Source: Smittia aterrima
Taxonomy: Eukaryota; Arthropoda; Insecta; Diptera; Chironomidae
DNA: 64,000 nucleotides
NCBI GenBank assembly: GCA_033063855.1
Contig: CP093830.1
Span: 8,060,854-8,124,853, forward strand
Direction: 5' to 3'
Numbering within the stretch: the stretch's first letter is position 1; each line of letters begins with the position of its first letter. The notes under the pieces were generated by a model. That model saw only the letters and a program-made list of their open reading frames with translations, was not told the origin of the DNA and ran no database searches. Positions 1 through 13,520 of the stretch are shown here, piece by piece. The position numbers and the translations under genes were made by a program.

Positions 1-3000
1 GTAATCCCTACAAATATTTATTTCATTAACAATCGCTCAGAGTCTAAGAAGGAAGCTTTTCGCCGCGACAAAGGCGATGAGTAGGGCGACGATCTTCTCT
101 TCCGCAGACTTTGACGAACGAAATCTCGTTTGGCTTGTTAGCAGAGTGTCAAACTCTGTGTGTTTAAGCAGAATGGCAATTTGTCGACGCGCTTGCTCTC
201 TCACTCTCCAACCTCCCCTCCCCTTTGCTGAGGCAAAACTTCATGTTTCCTATTCGAGAGAAATAGCTGAAATTCAACATCTCTGAATGCAAATACTAAA
301 TGTCAATGAACTTTAGACTCCATTAATCTTCGGCTTACAATGTTGTGTTGAATGTGTAACTGATTAATGATTTACCGCAAGTTTTGATCAGGGAAGCTTG
401 TGAAACTCCTGAACGATAGTGAAACGTTTCCATCTGCGCGACACATTCTAAAAGAAAAGTTTTATTTCTGTTTCGAGTAAAGAACGATAATCATAGAGCG
501 AAGAAAAAGCTTCTCGTCGATCGAGGGAAGAACGAAACGTCGCGAATAACCATTGAAGCTACACTCATACGGAAAAGAATTTATTTCCACTATATAGAAA
601 AAGAATATAAGACGATGATGGGGTATCGACCTTTTCATCGAAAGTGAAAGTCAAACATACAAAGGTAACTGTCGTACGACTTAATATACATAAAAATATC
701 GCCGCGACGATGCTAGACGAGGAATATAAATATACAAACACCAACGGACTCTAACAGTAAAATTATATTTATTCATCGTCGAAGAACGAGAGACGCCGCA
801 TTTCCTTAATCAAGGATACTTTGTAGCGGTGTTATTGCATAACGAGAACAGTTGACGCCGCGCAGCAATATTCATTGAAACCGCATCTGTAGGCGAAGCT
901 TTTTCAAAAACTTTTTCAAATTTGAGAATTTCCGATTTTAAATCAAATTTGAAAAGACAAAGTCGAAAATCAATTAATCTTGCAAACAGGCTCTGACTTC
1001 ATTTTTAATTTAAAAAAAAGTTGTTTCGACAATAAGCTCGAGTTCTCAGAACTCTCCGATGATACCAAAAGCTGTTTCAGCTGCACTTTCAAGGGAATTC
1101 ATTTTTTTGCGAAGGCAATATCGCACCTTGGGATTTTTCCAACTCATACATCGATTTACATTAATCGCTGACCACGAACCGAAGAGTTAACTTATCAACT
1201 TTTAAAATTCCAAAAAACGCTGAAATCCTCGTTGAGTATTTGCAGAAAGCGTTCTTGAAAGCAGCCTCAAAGCAACCTCAATTAAGTTCAAGCTTAATCT
1301 GAATTCTTTAACTCAACATTCCCCGAAAATCAGTTCAAGCTTTCGCCAATTAATCTACCAATTAAACTGCTTTCCTCGTCTCTAGTCAACTCTGTCGTTA
1401 AACAATAAAAAACAAAGCCTCTCGAGTCTCTTCTTTCTTTCGGGAGCATCGTAATCTCAATCTAAAAGCTCTCGAGAACGACATACTGCGCGAAGAAAAA
1501 CTTTCTTGACACCATTGCTTAAATGTTTCTTCTCTCTACTGCCTGGCCTGCCTTTCACGCATTCGGGCCCATAATTTTGCTGAATATATTAATTCGACAA
1601 CACTGTTTCTTCATTCTAAATATCCGAATGTTGCGTCTGTACGAAAAAATGCTCAAAGTGTGTTTCTTAAAGAGTTTATTGAACCCGCGAGACTTTCTCC
1701 ATACTCAGCTGATGGTTTGCAGCCAAAAGCGACAAGGCAAAGTCCTCATTATTTTACACAATATTTTCAAGTTATGAGCCGAATTTTAAAATGATTTCAA
1801 CATTTTCTTTCGGGCCTACGACGATGGCTGATGACCTGCACAAGAAATCACACAAATCCGTCGTTGTTTTCGTTTCGGACGAACGGAGCTTCTATGTTCA
1901 ACAAAAGAGATCTCAACCGGTTTCCGAAGTAGTTTGATAACGCTGATGATTTGCAAATTATTCGATTTGCCGCTCTTCTCAACGCTTCAACATAATTCAA
2001 TGTAAAGCTGGGATAGTTAATCGAATTGTCACGCCTAATCAACCAGTTCATTACCTAATGAAAAATTTATTAAACCCAATTTAAAACTCAAAACCAAAAA
2101 AACTTGAATTTCGTTCCGAAACCAAAAAAAAATATTTTACCGATGCTCTCGGTCGATTGTGTCCCATTTGCCATTGAGTTTACGAAAAAATAAAAATACG
2201 AAAAAATAAGCATAAGAACATTCGAAAATCGCGAAGGGAAATTTTCGCGCGAGCAGAAGCAGCTCACCTCTGGCCCCATCAAGGCATGACTAACTTAACT
2301 CTAAACTTGTCTGCTTTAGTGTTACGTACTCTTCCTCTTACACTTTTTTTTTACAATAATGTTTATCTTATGCTTTTAACTTCTTTTTCAATAGGTCGTT
2401 GATCTCTGCTGCTTGTCGCAGTAGTGGTTGTTGTATTCAACTTTTATGTACGGCTCTTGCCACAACACCTCTATAGAAAATATATCGATGACCTATTTTC
2501 TGCTCGAATGTAGAATTGTAGGTGACAGAGGCTGATCTTTGTATTTTTATATATCTTCTCTTTTGCTTTCCGCTTTTATTCACATTATTTTTAGCTTTTG
2601 AAGGCATCGATTCCGGTAACAAAAAGTGAGACAATAAAATGCGAGAAAAGCTCAGCGATGATATGAGTTTTATGCAATTTTGCGATGTCTGCGATCTCAA
2701 CAGGAAATGACTTTTCAATGATTTTTCTTTCAGTCTGTTTGTCATCAGGAAGGAAGAGATTGAATAACACGAAGAGGCTTATCAATCAATGGTAAAACCG
2801 AATCAATTTCTTTGAAGAAGATCTCACACTTTGAATCTTTGAGTCAACTCAATTTAATTCTGAAAGTTTTTAGTTTAAACGCAAAGCCTTGACAAGTTCA
2901 AGTCAGATTAAACTGAATCGATGATCGTGCTCTAGAAACCCTAAAAGCTGCGCCCCGTTCCCCAACCTTTCCAGCATCAACACATTTACTTTTCATCGTT

Positions 3001-4201
3001 AGAAAAAATCTATTGACTCTGACATTGAAATATGAAAGAGAGTATGTAGTCGACAACAAAAAAACAATTCCAAAGTATATAAAATGAGAAGAAGAAAAAA
3101 AACTCAAAGTAGTACGATAGATTGAAAGCTTTGTAAACTTGACTTTCATGACTTTTCACTTCTTACTCAAATATGCAACAGAGAAAAAAAATAAATGTTG
3201 TGAGTTATTTCAAGGTCTACATTTTTTTTTGCAATCCGTCGCCGTCAATAGAGTTTGAATCTAGTTTTTTACTCTTACGTTTGTGTCAGCGCTTATTTTA
3301 GGACGTTGAACTTTTGTGATGCTTTCCACAAACGAGGAAGGAAAGTTTTGCATGCTTCGACACATAACGACGACGGTTGCCGGTTTAATTCCGTGTTTGA
3401 TGATGGGAGAAAGACGATGATCGCGAGGCCTTTGGATCGTGTGGCTCGATTGCATTAGAATTTGTAATACTTTAGCTTATTTGAAGATCGCGGCACAAAT
3501 ACGTGTTTGAAGCTGAAAGAAAAGTTGTTCGAAGGGACGGAAGTTCAATAATTTTTGACGAAAAATAAATTTAAACATTTCTCAGCTTTGAAATTAATAT
3601 TTTCTTTTAGAACAAATCTTTCGAAATTACTTCCCCTCGTCAAGCTTTCTTCGACCTTTCTCTCGGATATTTTATATCACATCGTTCATTACGTAAACCT
3701 ACTTTAGAAGAAAAGTCCGACATACCTAGTTTCTATCATGATTCGAGGTCAGAGTCTCTCTCGTAATAATTTAATAGACTTTTTCTTACGTATAGATTCT
3801 CGCGCGCGGCATGGCGAAGTTAAGTGAATTGGGGCATCATGAGAAGAAAATTTCTTGTTAAAAACGATTCTACAATTATTTTCTTTCTTTCTCTTCAATG
3901 CGATTCCATGAATCATAAACTAAATGCAGATGATAGTGATTGATGTTTGTTGGTTTTTTCTCGCGGAAACTTCGCATTTAGCTTTTTATTGAATCTTAAT
4001 TAAATTTCTACAAACTCACTATGACTTGGTATGGAGAATCACTTTTAAAAAGAATTAATTAACTTGAAGAGAATTGCAATCATCTAACATTGAGATTGTC
4101 GAAACGTTTCTTGTTATTTACTTTTTTATTATTCACAAATGAGAAGAACTTATTTTAAAGTTTGTCACCAAACTGAGAAAACTTCTATCGAATTATTTTG
4201 A
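1..4201. other. non-coding stretch downstream of the homeobox gene
   Basis: I see no open frame here with recognisable protein similarity, no splice-consistent exons and no RNA gene. The sequence is AT-rich with many homopolymer runs. It lies 3' of the homeobox gene on the minus strand and could hold UTR or regulatory DNA, but nothing in the sequence proves this. Confidence 0.6.
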
Positions 4202-5060
4202 TCACTTCTCACTGCATTTGCTGTGGTTATTATTGTTATTTGAGAAGTCGATGCATCCATTGACGAGAACAAAATTATTTGGACTTCCAGTCGTTGTTAA
4301 ATCAATTTCCGATTCCGATTCACTCGATTCACCTGAATTCTTGAAACTTTTCTCTTCACCACACTTCGAACTATCATCGTCGAGCTTATCACACTCATTT
4401 TCAAATTGCGTTTGGGAATTTTTCATCAAACTTTCGTTGACAAAGTCTTCATACGAACTTGGAGACTTCGATAATTCATTTGCATTCGATGTTTTCGTTC
4501 CTAATTAATGAGAAATTAAAACATTATCGAAGTCGATTCAATCGATAGATCGCTCGCTTACCCAAAACTGGGTTAATCTCATTCAACCGCATTCTCCAAG
4601 CATCCTGCAACAATTGCAAACGAGCTTGCTTACGCCATTTCGCCCTCCGATTTTGAAACCTGATCAAACGTTCAATGAACCATAAATTGCATAAGTTACG
4701 TTCATTCTATAAATTTAATTGCCGCTCGACTCACCATACTTGAACTCTAGCTTCGCTCAACGAAATTCTCAAAGCGATTTCTTCTCGTAAAAATACGCTG
4801 TGAATAAATCAAGTTTTGAATCGTTATATAACCGAAGTGTGAAGTGAATTAATATTTTTCCTTGAATAATTTTCCAGGAATTTTTATGAAAAAATATTTT
4901 GTCATTACTCTGGATAATGCGTTTTATGAAATAATCCTTCAAGCTCCTCAAGCTGCCGTGAATTGAATGTCGTTCGATTTCTTCTCTGTCGCCGTCTTCC
5001 GAACATATAATCCGACAAAACTAAGTCACTTGGCATCGGGCCCAGAAATGGACTCGTCAT
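4202..5060 (-). CDS. paired-like (PRD-class, Q50) homeobox transcription factor
   Basis: Four exons read on the minus strand: 5060-4909, 4797-4735, 4659-4562 and 4500-4202, together 612 nt or 203 aa. The homeodomain occupies about residues 25-84. It starts RRQRRNRTTF, continues HKTHYPDVFLREE and LSEARVQVW, and ends in recognition helix WFQNRRAKWRK with Gln at homeodomain position 50. Two introns split the homeodomain, one just before VFLREE and one inside the Trp codon of WFQNRR, a familiar position in PRD-like genes. After the domain comes a distinctive run QARLQLLQDAWRMR, then a Ser/Asp/Asn-rich tail without an OAR motif that I can see. The product should be a nuclear sequence-specific DNA-binding regulator. 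I cannot name the ortholog with confidence. The first ATG used encodes MTSPFLGPMPSD; the frame stays open some codons upstream, so an additional 5' exon is possible. Confidence 0.9.
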
Positions 5061-7845
5061 TGTTGAGAGTTTTATTTTCACTTGATAACGGTTAATCCTT
5101 AACTGATGTTGATGCTGAAATCAACGTTTTATTTATACAATTCTTAATTCTTTCCCCTCAACATTCGTCCTGCGCATGACTCAATTCTCCTAAAAAGTTT
5201 TTCCTTTCATAACTCTTCCATTGTTTTAGTGTTTAGTGCAATCTTATTAATTAATTATCTCAATTTGAGGAGAACTATTAAGAAACAATGTCTCGTCCTT
5301 TCTTAAAAACTACGTTGAGTTAACAATTTTCTTTAAAAAAAACTGTTCGCACTATCGCGAAAGGATTAAAATCAGCCAACAGGAAAACACAATGGAGATT
5401 CATATTCAAAATAAATTTATAATTGCTCTGAATCGTCGAGATGTATCGCGATGCGCATGTATCATATGAGGCGATGGGGGAAACATCAGCGCGATTTTAA
5501 TTGTTGGTAATAACCATTTTACCCGGCACATAATTCAATACAAGGAAAAATGTGCTGGGGGGAAATAACAATGGGAAAATAACATAATAAAGAGAGTAAC
5601 ACACAGATATATTCACAGCAAAATCGCATTAAGGGCGGGACAGAACAGAACCAAAAGCCAATCATAATAGAAAAATATGCATGAGCAGGAATTTTCAGCG
5701 CTAACGTAAAAAGGCAACAAACGCTTTGTTTTATTGTAAGTCGGAATCATCCGCGATGTGACATAATACCGAGACATTTGCGATAATTGCATAAACATTA
5801 ACTTGAACTGTCGAAAGAGTTATCAAAATTTTATTCAAATTGCATGAAATCTGAGATGCATTCACTGCAATTCAATTAACAAATTAAATCAATTAACTAA
5901 TTGCAAAGATTCCTCTTTGAAAACATGTTATTTTTTGAATAAAAAAAAATCATTAGCTGACTTATTCAATCGAACCAAACTCGTTCGCAGGTCGAAACGT
6001 TTTTCACTTTTAATCAATCAAATTTCACATGCCACTAACTAAATAATTAAATGACATGAGCATAACAAAAGAGCGACTCGTCCCACTCGAGTTTGTTTAG
6101 CAGGCAACACAGTCGAGTCGAGTGAGAGATGAAAAGCATGCAAAAATTTTCATTTTTAAATCCAAACAAAAAGATCTCATAACATCTGTGTAAAAACAAT
6201 TTTTTGCTTCAAATCATTGTTCCTTTTTTATTATGTTTTGTAATGTTCATTGTTTGCGCAATTTTAATTTCCAGAATCTGATGATGTCTTTCATCCCAAA
6301 AAAAAAAGAAAAACTTTTTCCTCATTTCAATTCATTTTTCTCCTTCCTATGTTTTTAATTAAATGCATAAATGTGGAAATTTAATATCCCCGCATGAAGC
6401 TCGGCGAGAAAAAAATTTGTTCGCTTTTGTTTCAACATATTGATAAAGTTTCCAGGATTGCGAGATTGTTTTTCTGATAGCGGAAATTTTAATCTCGTCA
6501 ATCGCAAAGGGGGAGAACGAGAGGAGAGGGAGCATAATGATAACTCACGCCTCTGCTAATACAATAAGAACGAATCTCCACCATTGTGCATCAGCTTGTT
6601 GTATAAACGGAAAGCGTATAAAATATTTTCAATGAAAAAAAGTGAATGGAAAATGTCTTGCAAAGTGAATTTTCCTATTGTGTCTCGAAGACAAAATGTT
6701 GTTCGAGGAAAATGAATATTAAAAAAGCAGACACAATAAGACATTGTAATGAAAATATATTAATTTTCCTGCAGACATATTTCGAGATTTTCACGGAAGA
6801 GAGGAGGACAAACATTTTCGTTCACAAACTATTTTTTTTTTGAAAGAGCTGTCGTTAGGTGTTAAGATAATAATTTTTCCGAAGCCTATGAATGCCTGAA
6901 TGAAATCTGCGCTTATTGTCATTACGAGCACAATGGTGAGGTGAGAATGTTACCGAGTGAGATGCATTAATGCGCTTGGATTGTTAAAATGTTTTTCTCG
7001 TTATTCTTCACTTTTGATAATAATAGAAATGAAGATGAACTCTTGCAGAAATTGGAGCAGTAAAACATTTTTCATAATCAACTGTCGACTCTGAGAAATG
7101 TTTTTACACAAAATTCTGCATTTCGCTGAATGATAACTGAAAAGCTCCCGCGAAAAGGACTCAAAGTGATGACCCTTTAGAATGAAATTAAAGTAAAAGC
7201 TTTCCATTAAAATTTATCTCTCATTTCTCCAGATCATTTAATTTTGTAAATTGCAAATTCTCTTTTCTATAAATAACATATCATTCAATTGAAAAATTTG
7301 GCTCATAAATTGATTAAATTGTTTGCAGGTACAGTCGATTCAATACACGAAAATTTAACTGAGGGCTTTCGTTGCATGAGCTTTATAAAAATCGACAGAA
7401 CTGAAAAATTTTATAATAAATTCGGTTACTTTATTCGACTTCTCGTAAACCAAATTTTCCAATGGATTTTATTTTTTAAATAAATTTAATTCAACTGATA
7501 GCGATGCTACCTTTCATTTCTAATCGAATGCTTTCAGCATTAACTAAACACATCGAACATAGACCACGAAGTTTCATTCATGCTGGAAAAACCAACCGGA
7601 TCGATTTTATTTGCTGTAGATTAATTGAATAAAAGTTTCATTGATTAAAAATCAAAAGAGGGAAACTACACGATGATGCTTCAATAGTCGCTGGAATCAC
7701 TGGGAGGGTTGCACATTCATTGAATCAAATGAGGTTGAAATCGTTCGGTAAGAGAAATCTAATTAATTAAAATTGCAATCCTTTTTATCGAATAAAAATA
7801 ATTTTATTATCATCGCTTTTGATCAAAATGCATTCACAGTTAAAA
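5061..7845. other. non-coding interval upstream of homeobox gene and downstream of Rab21
   Basis: No supported gene. The interval contains the homeobox promoter side and the Rab21 3' side. Short open frames in it lack similarity, codon bias or splice context. A long interval beside a developmental regulator in an otherwise compact region is a plausible place for enhancers, which is inference only. Confidence 0.55.
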
Positions 7846-8787
7846 TTATCTACAGCAGCCTGAACTCCTCGAAGGCTCACCAACCTCTTCTGCTTCTGTT
7901 GCTTCTTCTACTCTCAGCTGTCGTCGCATGGAATTTGATCGATTAAGAGTTGCATTTGCTAATTGTTTCTCATCGTGAATCTTAATCATGCTCTTGGAAA
8001 TTTCTAAGAAAATTTCGTCAATGTTTTCGTTTAGCTTCGCTGATGATAAGAAATGAAATGCTCCGACACTTTTTGCATAATTCTCATGAGCTTCAGGGCT
8101 GTAGTCTAATTTTTGGTCCTTGATTAAATCGGTCTTGTTACCAACTATCACGCACACGATATCGTTTCCCACGATTTTCTTCAACTCTTTAATCCAAACT
8201 TTAATTTTGTCAAATGACTCTTCGCTGGAAACATCGTAAACAAGCACTGCGCCCTGTGAATTTCTGTAGTAGATTGGACCTAGCAAATAAATAAGATAAC
8301 AAACTGAGTGATAAGAATTTGCAACTTTCTTACCAAGAGCGTGGAATATTTCCTGTCCTGCGGTATCCCAGATATTTAAGTTAATTCTCTTGTTATCGAA
8401 GTGAATCTTTTTATTCATAAAAGAAGCTTGGACAGTTGACAAGTGGTTTTTATTGAATTGATCGTGAACAAACCGTAATAGAATCGATGACTTTCCAACT
8501 TTCCCTTCGCTAGAAAAGAAAAATATTTTCCAATTAGTAAATATGACAAAGGACACAAAAAAAATTTGTTTTGAATGAATGACTAACTCCGCTAATTAAT
8601 CTGATTAAATTAACGCGGATCACTTCTCATGCGAATTTTCTAGCATAAGTTTCTTATCACTTCGGCGAAATATCAAAAAGAAAACACTTCTGATTGCCAA
8701 TTACATTTGCTAATTAAAATCTTACGAAATATTTTCATACCCGAGCAAAACAATTTTAAATGTGTAGGTAGGTGTGTTCTCAGCCAT
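7846..8787 (-). CDS. Rab21: Rab21 small GTPase
   Basis: Three exons on the minus strand: 8787-8741, 8509-8334 and 8279-7846, together 657 nt or 218 aa, close to the usual Rab21 length. The P-loop GEGKVGKS spans residues 16-23 and is split by the first intron after its first glycine codon starts. Switch I Thr is at about residue 41, DTAGQE at 64-69, then NKTD and the SAK box follow. The effector-region string HLSTVQASFMNKK matches Rab21 (family form ISTLQASFLTKK). The C-terminus SSGCCR supplies two cysteines for geranylgeranylation. Rab21 works on early endosomes in integrin traffic and endosome-to-autophagosome steps. The start MAENTPTYTFKIVLLG is the only in-frame ATG that supplies beta-1. 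The gene is divergent from the dolichyldiphosphatase gene, with 257 bp between start codons. Confidence 0.96.
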
Positions 8788-9044
8788 TTCAATCTATTAT
8801 CGATTGTTCTTTGCTCTAATTGCTCATTAAATATATTTAAAACACATGAAAACTTGATTTTATTATTTTGTTTTCCAATTTTTCGTTGAATTTGTGGAAA
8901 ACGTCTAACAATTTATGAAAACGTCCACAGAATTCTTCGTCAAAATACCCCATCTAGTGGTCAACTAATTAGAAAATTGCGAATAAGCGAAGTAGATGTT
9001 AATTTATTAAGTAATTCGTTTTAAGAGAATTAAGAGAAGAAGAA

Positions 9045-9973
9045 ATGTTTGGTTTCCCAGACGGTTACAACAGTTCAGACTGGAAGAGTTTAACTTTCAC
9101 TTATGTAGAATATCCGAGAGGTAAGATCCACTTTTGTTTACTAGTTTACTTTTGTTTAGAAGACACATCATCAACAAATCTCTTTTCTTTCATGTTCAGA
9201 GGATGTTTTCGGCAAAATTATGGCAATCCTGGCCCTGGCTCCTCTTTGGATTGGATCAGTGTTCACCGGTTTGATAATTCGTTGCAGAGACTTGCATACT
9301 GTGAGTAAACTCAAATATTTACTTTCGTAATGTTCTCTCATTTGCATAACAAATCTGATCATCTATGACAATTTTAGATATTTTACTTCATTGGAATTCT
9401 TCTCAACGAGTTTCTGAATATGGTTCTAAAGTACGCCATTCAAGAGCCGAGACCAGCAACAAGAGACAATTATTATGTTCAGTACGGGATGCCGTCAAGC
9501 CATTCGCAATTTATGTTCTTCTTCTCAATCTACACAATCCTCTTTGTTCTCAAAAGGTTTGACCTTCTATTTTTAGTTCAGCAAAAAATAATTGTCTAAT
9601 ATTCTTTCGTTTTTTTTTTGTTCTTAGACTTCACCACAACTCGCCCGTTGAAAAAGTACTTCGTGCGACTGCTATGACTGTATTACTTTTTGTGACGTTA
9701 TTCGTCTGCATAGGACGCGTTTATTTGCTTTACCACACAATTAGTCAAGTTCTTGTTGGTGCTTTAATAGGATCGAGCTTTGGATTGCTGTGGTTTGTCT
9801 TCGTTCATGTGATCTTAACTCCGTACGTGTTTCCTCGTATCGTCTCATGGAAAATATCTGAGCTTCTACTTATTCGCGATACTAGTTTAATTCCAAATGT
9901 AATGCTCTTCGAATACACCCGATCACGACAAGAAAGTCTTGCGAGATCAAGAAAAAATATGAAACAACAGTGA
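9045..9973 (+). CDS. Dolpp1: dolichyldiphosphatase (DOLPP1-type PAP2 phosphatase)
   Basis: Exons 9045-9120, 9200-9300, 9378-9556 and 9628-9973 give 702 nt or 233 aa, similar to mammalian DOLPP1. The three PAP2 phosphatase motifs are visible: KYAIQEPRP at residues 77-85, GMPSSHSQF at 96-104 with catalytic-type His101, and GRVYLLYH at 148-155 with the nucleophile-type His155. Several hydrophobic segments fit a multi-pass ER membrane protein. The enzyme removes phosphate from dolichyl diphosphate on the luminal side so that dolichyl phosphate can be reused for N-glycosylation. The N-terminal string KSLTFTYVEYPRGD is characteristic of this subfamily. It converges with the acyl-CoA synthetase gene; the two stop codons are about 275 bp apart. 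Confidence 0.96.
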
Positions 9974-10248
9974 AACGGGTGAGGGACAAAAATTTTAACT
10001 CGAAGTTCTCAACTTCCTTTTTGATACCACGGGTAATTAAAGAAGATAATTAATTAAGTTAGGGATGGAAAAAAGGAACAAGCACAATAACGATAATAAA
10101 GAAAAAACTAACAAACGTTTCGTAATATTTCTCTTTTACTTCGCTCCTTGATATTTATTTCCCCCGAAACATTTTCATACATAAAAGTGATAACATTCCC
10201 ACATAAAAGTAGATCAGCTAATCGCTAGAAACTCTGATGAAATCAAGT

Positions 10249-12745
10249 TCAATCGCGCTTTTTATATCCAAGCAAAGGAGATGGAGCTTGAGTTGCGTAA
10301 CCCAATTCATTCATCGCTCGACGGATGTCAATGAAAACAGTTGGATCTTCAATCGTTGCTGGAAGATTGACAGTTTTGTTGCGGGCGAAATCAGCTAAAG
10401 CTTTTCTCATCGTCTTGCCACTTCTTGTTCTTGGTAGAGCTTGAACTCTTGTCACGAGACGGAACGATGCGATTGGTCTGAAATTATTTAGAGAAAATGT
10501 TTTTAAACTTTCACCAGTTTCGAATTTTAGAGAACTCACCCAATGACATCTCGAATGATCTTAATGATTTCAACTGAAAGTTTCGTCGATGGTTTCTTGA
10601 TTCCATCTTTTGTAACGTACAAGCACAACGGAACTTCACCCTTCGTTGCTTCAGGAACTCCAAAAACAGCAGCGTCAGCCACATCTGGATGACGAAGAAT
10701 CGCGTCTTCCAAGCTCGATGTCGATATCCTGTGTCCAGCAACGTTGATCACCTATAAAAGATTGATTCGCAGCTGAGAGAACAATATCAATACAAACCAG
10801 TTCAAGATAGTTACATCATCGTCTCGCGCTGTTACATAAATGTATCCGTTTTCATCTTTGTAACCTGCATCCATCGTGTCGTAGTATCCTGGGAAACGTT
10901 GGAAGTAAACCTTCTCGAATAGATCGTCGTTTTTGTATAACGTTGACATGTTTCCAGGAGGTAATGGCAATTTCACTGCGATCCTTCCGAGTTGATTGTG
11001 TCCGATCTCATCACAGCTCTTACCATCCGAATTCATGATCTTGATGTCGTAGCCGACAAAAGGAAGTCCCGTTGTGAAGTTTGGAACATAAAGATTCTGT
11101 GCATTCCCCAAACAAGTTGCAGCGATGGCTGAACCTGTTTCAGTTTGCCACCAATGATTTAGAACAGGAACTCGGAAAGTGTTTTCAATCCAATGCTTTG
11201 TCTCTAAATCGCAATGTTCTCCTGCAATGAAAATTGCTCGAAGCGAAGCCAGCGAAAACTTCCTTCCATATCTGATTTGCGGATCAACTTTTCTAATGAC
11301 GCGAAAAGCCGTTGGAACACTGAAGATTGACGACACTTGATGTTGCTCGATTATACGGAAATATTGACCAGGGTCAGGAGTTCTGTCAGGTTTTCCTTCA
11401 TACATCAAGCTTGTGCAACCTTTTATTGAAATTAATCGTTCAAAATTGTTTTGTTGAATGAAATAAATAATTTCTTACCGTAAAGCAAAGGACCATAGGC
11501 AATATAACTATGACCAACAACCCATCCAAGATCACTGGCTGCCCACCAAACGTCATCAGGTCTGACTCCATAAATTGTGTTCATCGTGTACATCAGAGTC
11601 ACTAAATGTCCTCCAGTTGGTCTTTGAATTCCCTTTGGCTTATCAGTTGTTCCGGAAGTGTAAAGAATGTACAAAGGGTCATTCGCTTCGACTGGAACGC
11701 ATTCAACAGGTTCAGCTAAAGCTTCTTCCCAACAAATGTCAATCACAGGATCCAACTCGGAAATTAAAACATTTTTTCTTTGGAAAATTATGCATTTGTC
11801 CGGTTTCCAGTTGCACATGTCGATTGCCTTTGAAAGAAAAACAAAAGTTGTGCGAGGTTCCACAAATATGCAAAGTGAATTTAAATCAACGGTACCTCAT
11901 GCAAAATATCCAAATACGGAATGACTTTGTTAGGCTCGACACCGCAGTTTGACGAAATGATAACTTTAGGCTCGGCATGATCGATTCTCGTACTTAACTC
12001 GCTTGATGCAAAGCCTAGAAGAATAAAAGTCTGTTTTGCATTTTCTAAATTGAAAACTTCCGCCTAGCTCCTTGACGTCAATATTTACACTAAACTTCTA
12101 GTTTCGTCACGTGTTCTAGTTTCAGAATTAACGACTTGACAGTCTCGGAAGCAAGTTAATCGATTAAATCGAGTATAGTTAATGATAATTCAACAGTCTG
12201 ACCTTTGTTTCGAGGAATTTATAATGTCCATCGAAGTACTTTAAAAAAGAAAAGAAGTTTCCCTAAACTCACCTCCAAAGACAACAGAATGGATTGCGCC
12301 AAGTCGAACCGTCGCTAGCATGGACATAATTGCTTCAGGAATCAAAGGCATGTAAATCACCACCCGATCTCCCTTCTTAACTCCAAGTTTCTTTAAACCT
12401 CCAGCCAATCGCGCAGTCTTCAAAATAAAAACTTTCAATCAAATTTCCTTTGTTTAATTTTCTTTAACTTACACTGTCTAAAAGCTCCTGATACGTCACT
12501 TTTCGAACCGTATTGGTAATGGGACTATCGTGGATAATTGCAACTTTATTTCCATGACCGTTCGCAATATGACGATCAACACAGTTAAAGCAAGCATTTA
12601 AATATCCACCGGAAAACCAGCGAGTGAATGGCGAACTGCTGTCGTCGAGCACTTGATCGTAAACCTTGTCCCAAGAAATCATTTGCCCAATCTCTCCCCA
12701 AAATTTCTCCGGCTCCTCAATCGATCTTTGATAGTCGTGGTCCAT
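10249..12745 (-). CDS. Acss3: short-chain acyl-CoA (propionate/acetate-CoA ligase-like) synthetase, ACSS3 type
   Basis: Seven exons on the minus strand: 12745-12473, 12417-12273, 12014-11896, 11827-11479, 11419-10815, 10751-10540 and 10477-10249, giving 1932 nt or 643 aa. The start region has the YQRSIEEPEKFWGE signature of the acetyl-CoA synthetase N-terminal domain. The ATP-binding loop YTSGTTDKPKG is at about 235-245, WWQTETGS and the GYYDTMDAGY motif follow, and the catalytic lysine is in TRSGKTMRK near residue 589. Strings such as EPNKVIPYLDIL and YILYTSGTT followed by RPTGG fit ACSS3 better than ACSS1/2. The reaction is ATP-dependent formation of short-chain acyl-CoA, propionate being favoured in mammals. 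ACSS3 is usually mitochondrial, but this start codon gives no obvious presequence, so an upstream leader exon may be missing. The loop residue after TSGTT is Asp instead of the usual Gly. Confidence 0.93.
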
Positions 12746-13520
12746 GTGATCACCTCAAAATTAAACAATTTTTGATGTAATTAATTTGAAACTTTTATCC
12801 ACTTTTACATACTCGGGATGTTTTTGGAAGAAGAGCCTTTGCTCGTATTTTTTTGTGTTGAACTCTTTTGCATTTTAATTAATTTTTCCTAGACAAACAC
12901 AAGCACACGATATTTAATTCACAAATTTCCACTCCCTTTCTCGCTTGGATTTCAACGTTTACCACCGACGATCGGAACCAGACTGACCAAGGAATATAAA
13001 CCTTCGATTTCGTTAGGCGAACCGATTGAAATTAATTAAATTCTCATGAATTTCATTGGAATAAATTTTTAGTCAACGAAATTCTTAACATTTATATTTT
13101 TAATTGTATTGTGTTCGCCCTCGAGTTAAATTAATTTTACCTACAAATTTGTTTGTCGTCAGGATTGACATTTGACGGAAAGCGAAATCTTTTCGTTTAG
13201 TCCTTAATAATAATTGAGAGTTTGGTCTCTAGCTTCTCGCATATCCTTTGTCGTGATTGTCCTTTCGATATTTTAGAATCCGCTTCAGAAAGGACTAATA
13301 CAAGAAATCAACTCCTTCAAGGAGTTTCCTCGATAATCTCGACTCATGATCACGTTTCTGAATATTTTCTTGATTGTGCCGTTGCAAACTCGAAAGAATT
13401 TAAAATATCGAAACTATCATCGCTGCCCGTTTGTTTTTCGGTGAAAATAAAGTAAACTCATTTGTTGCGTTTGGTTTTATATGCGAGTGACAGTTTGGTT
13501 TACATTTTTGCGTCGTGAAG
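12746..13520. other. intergenic region between divergent Acss3 and PEBP genes
   Basis: It holds the 5' flanks of both genes. I see no additional gene. A short minus-strand frame starting with ATG near 12870 cannot be spliced in phase to the first ACSS3 exon with the GT and AG sites present, so it was not annotated. Confidence 0.5.

Noticed and set aside
12780..12880. Possible ACSS3 mitochondrial leader exon beginning MQKSSTQKN
   Set aside because: Available GT and AG sites do not join it in phase to the exon ending at 12745.
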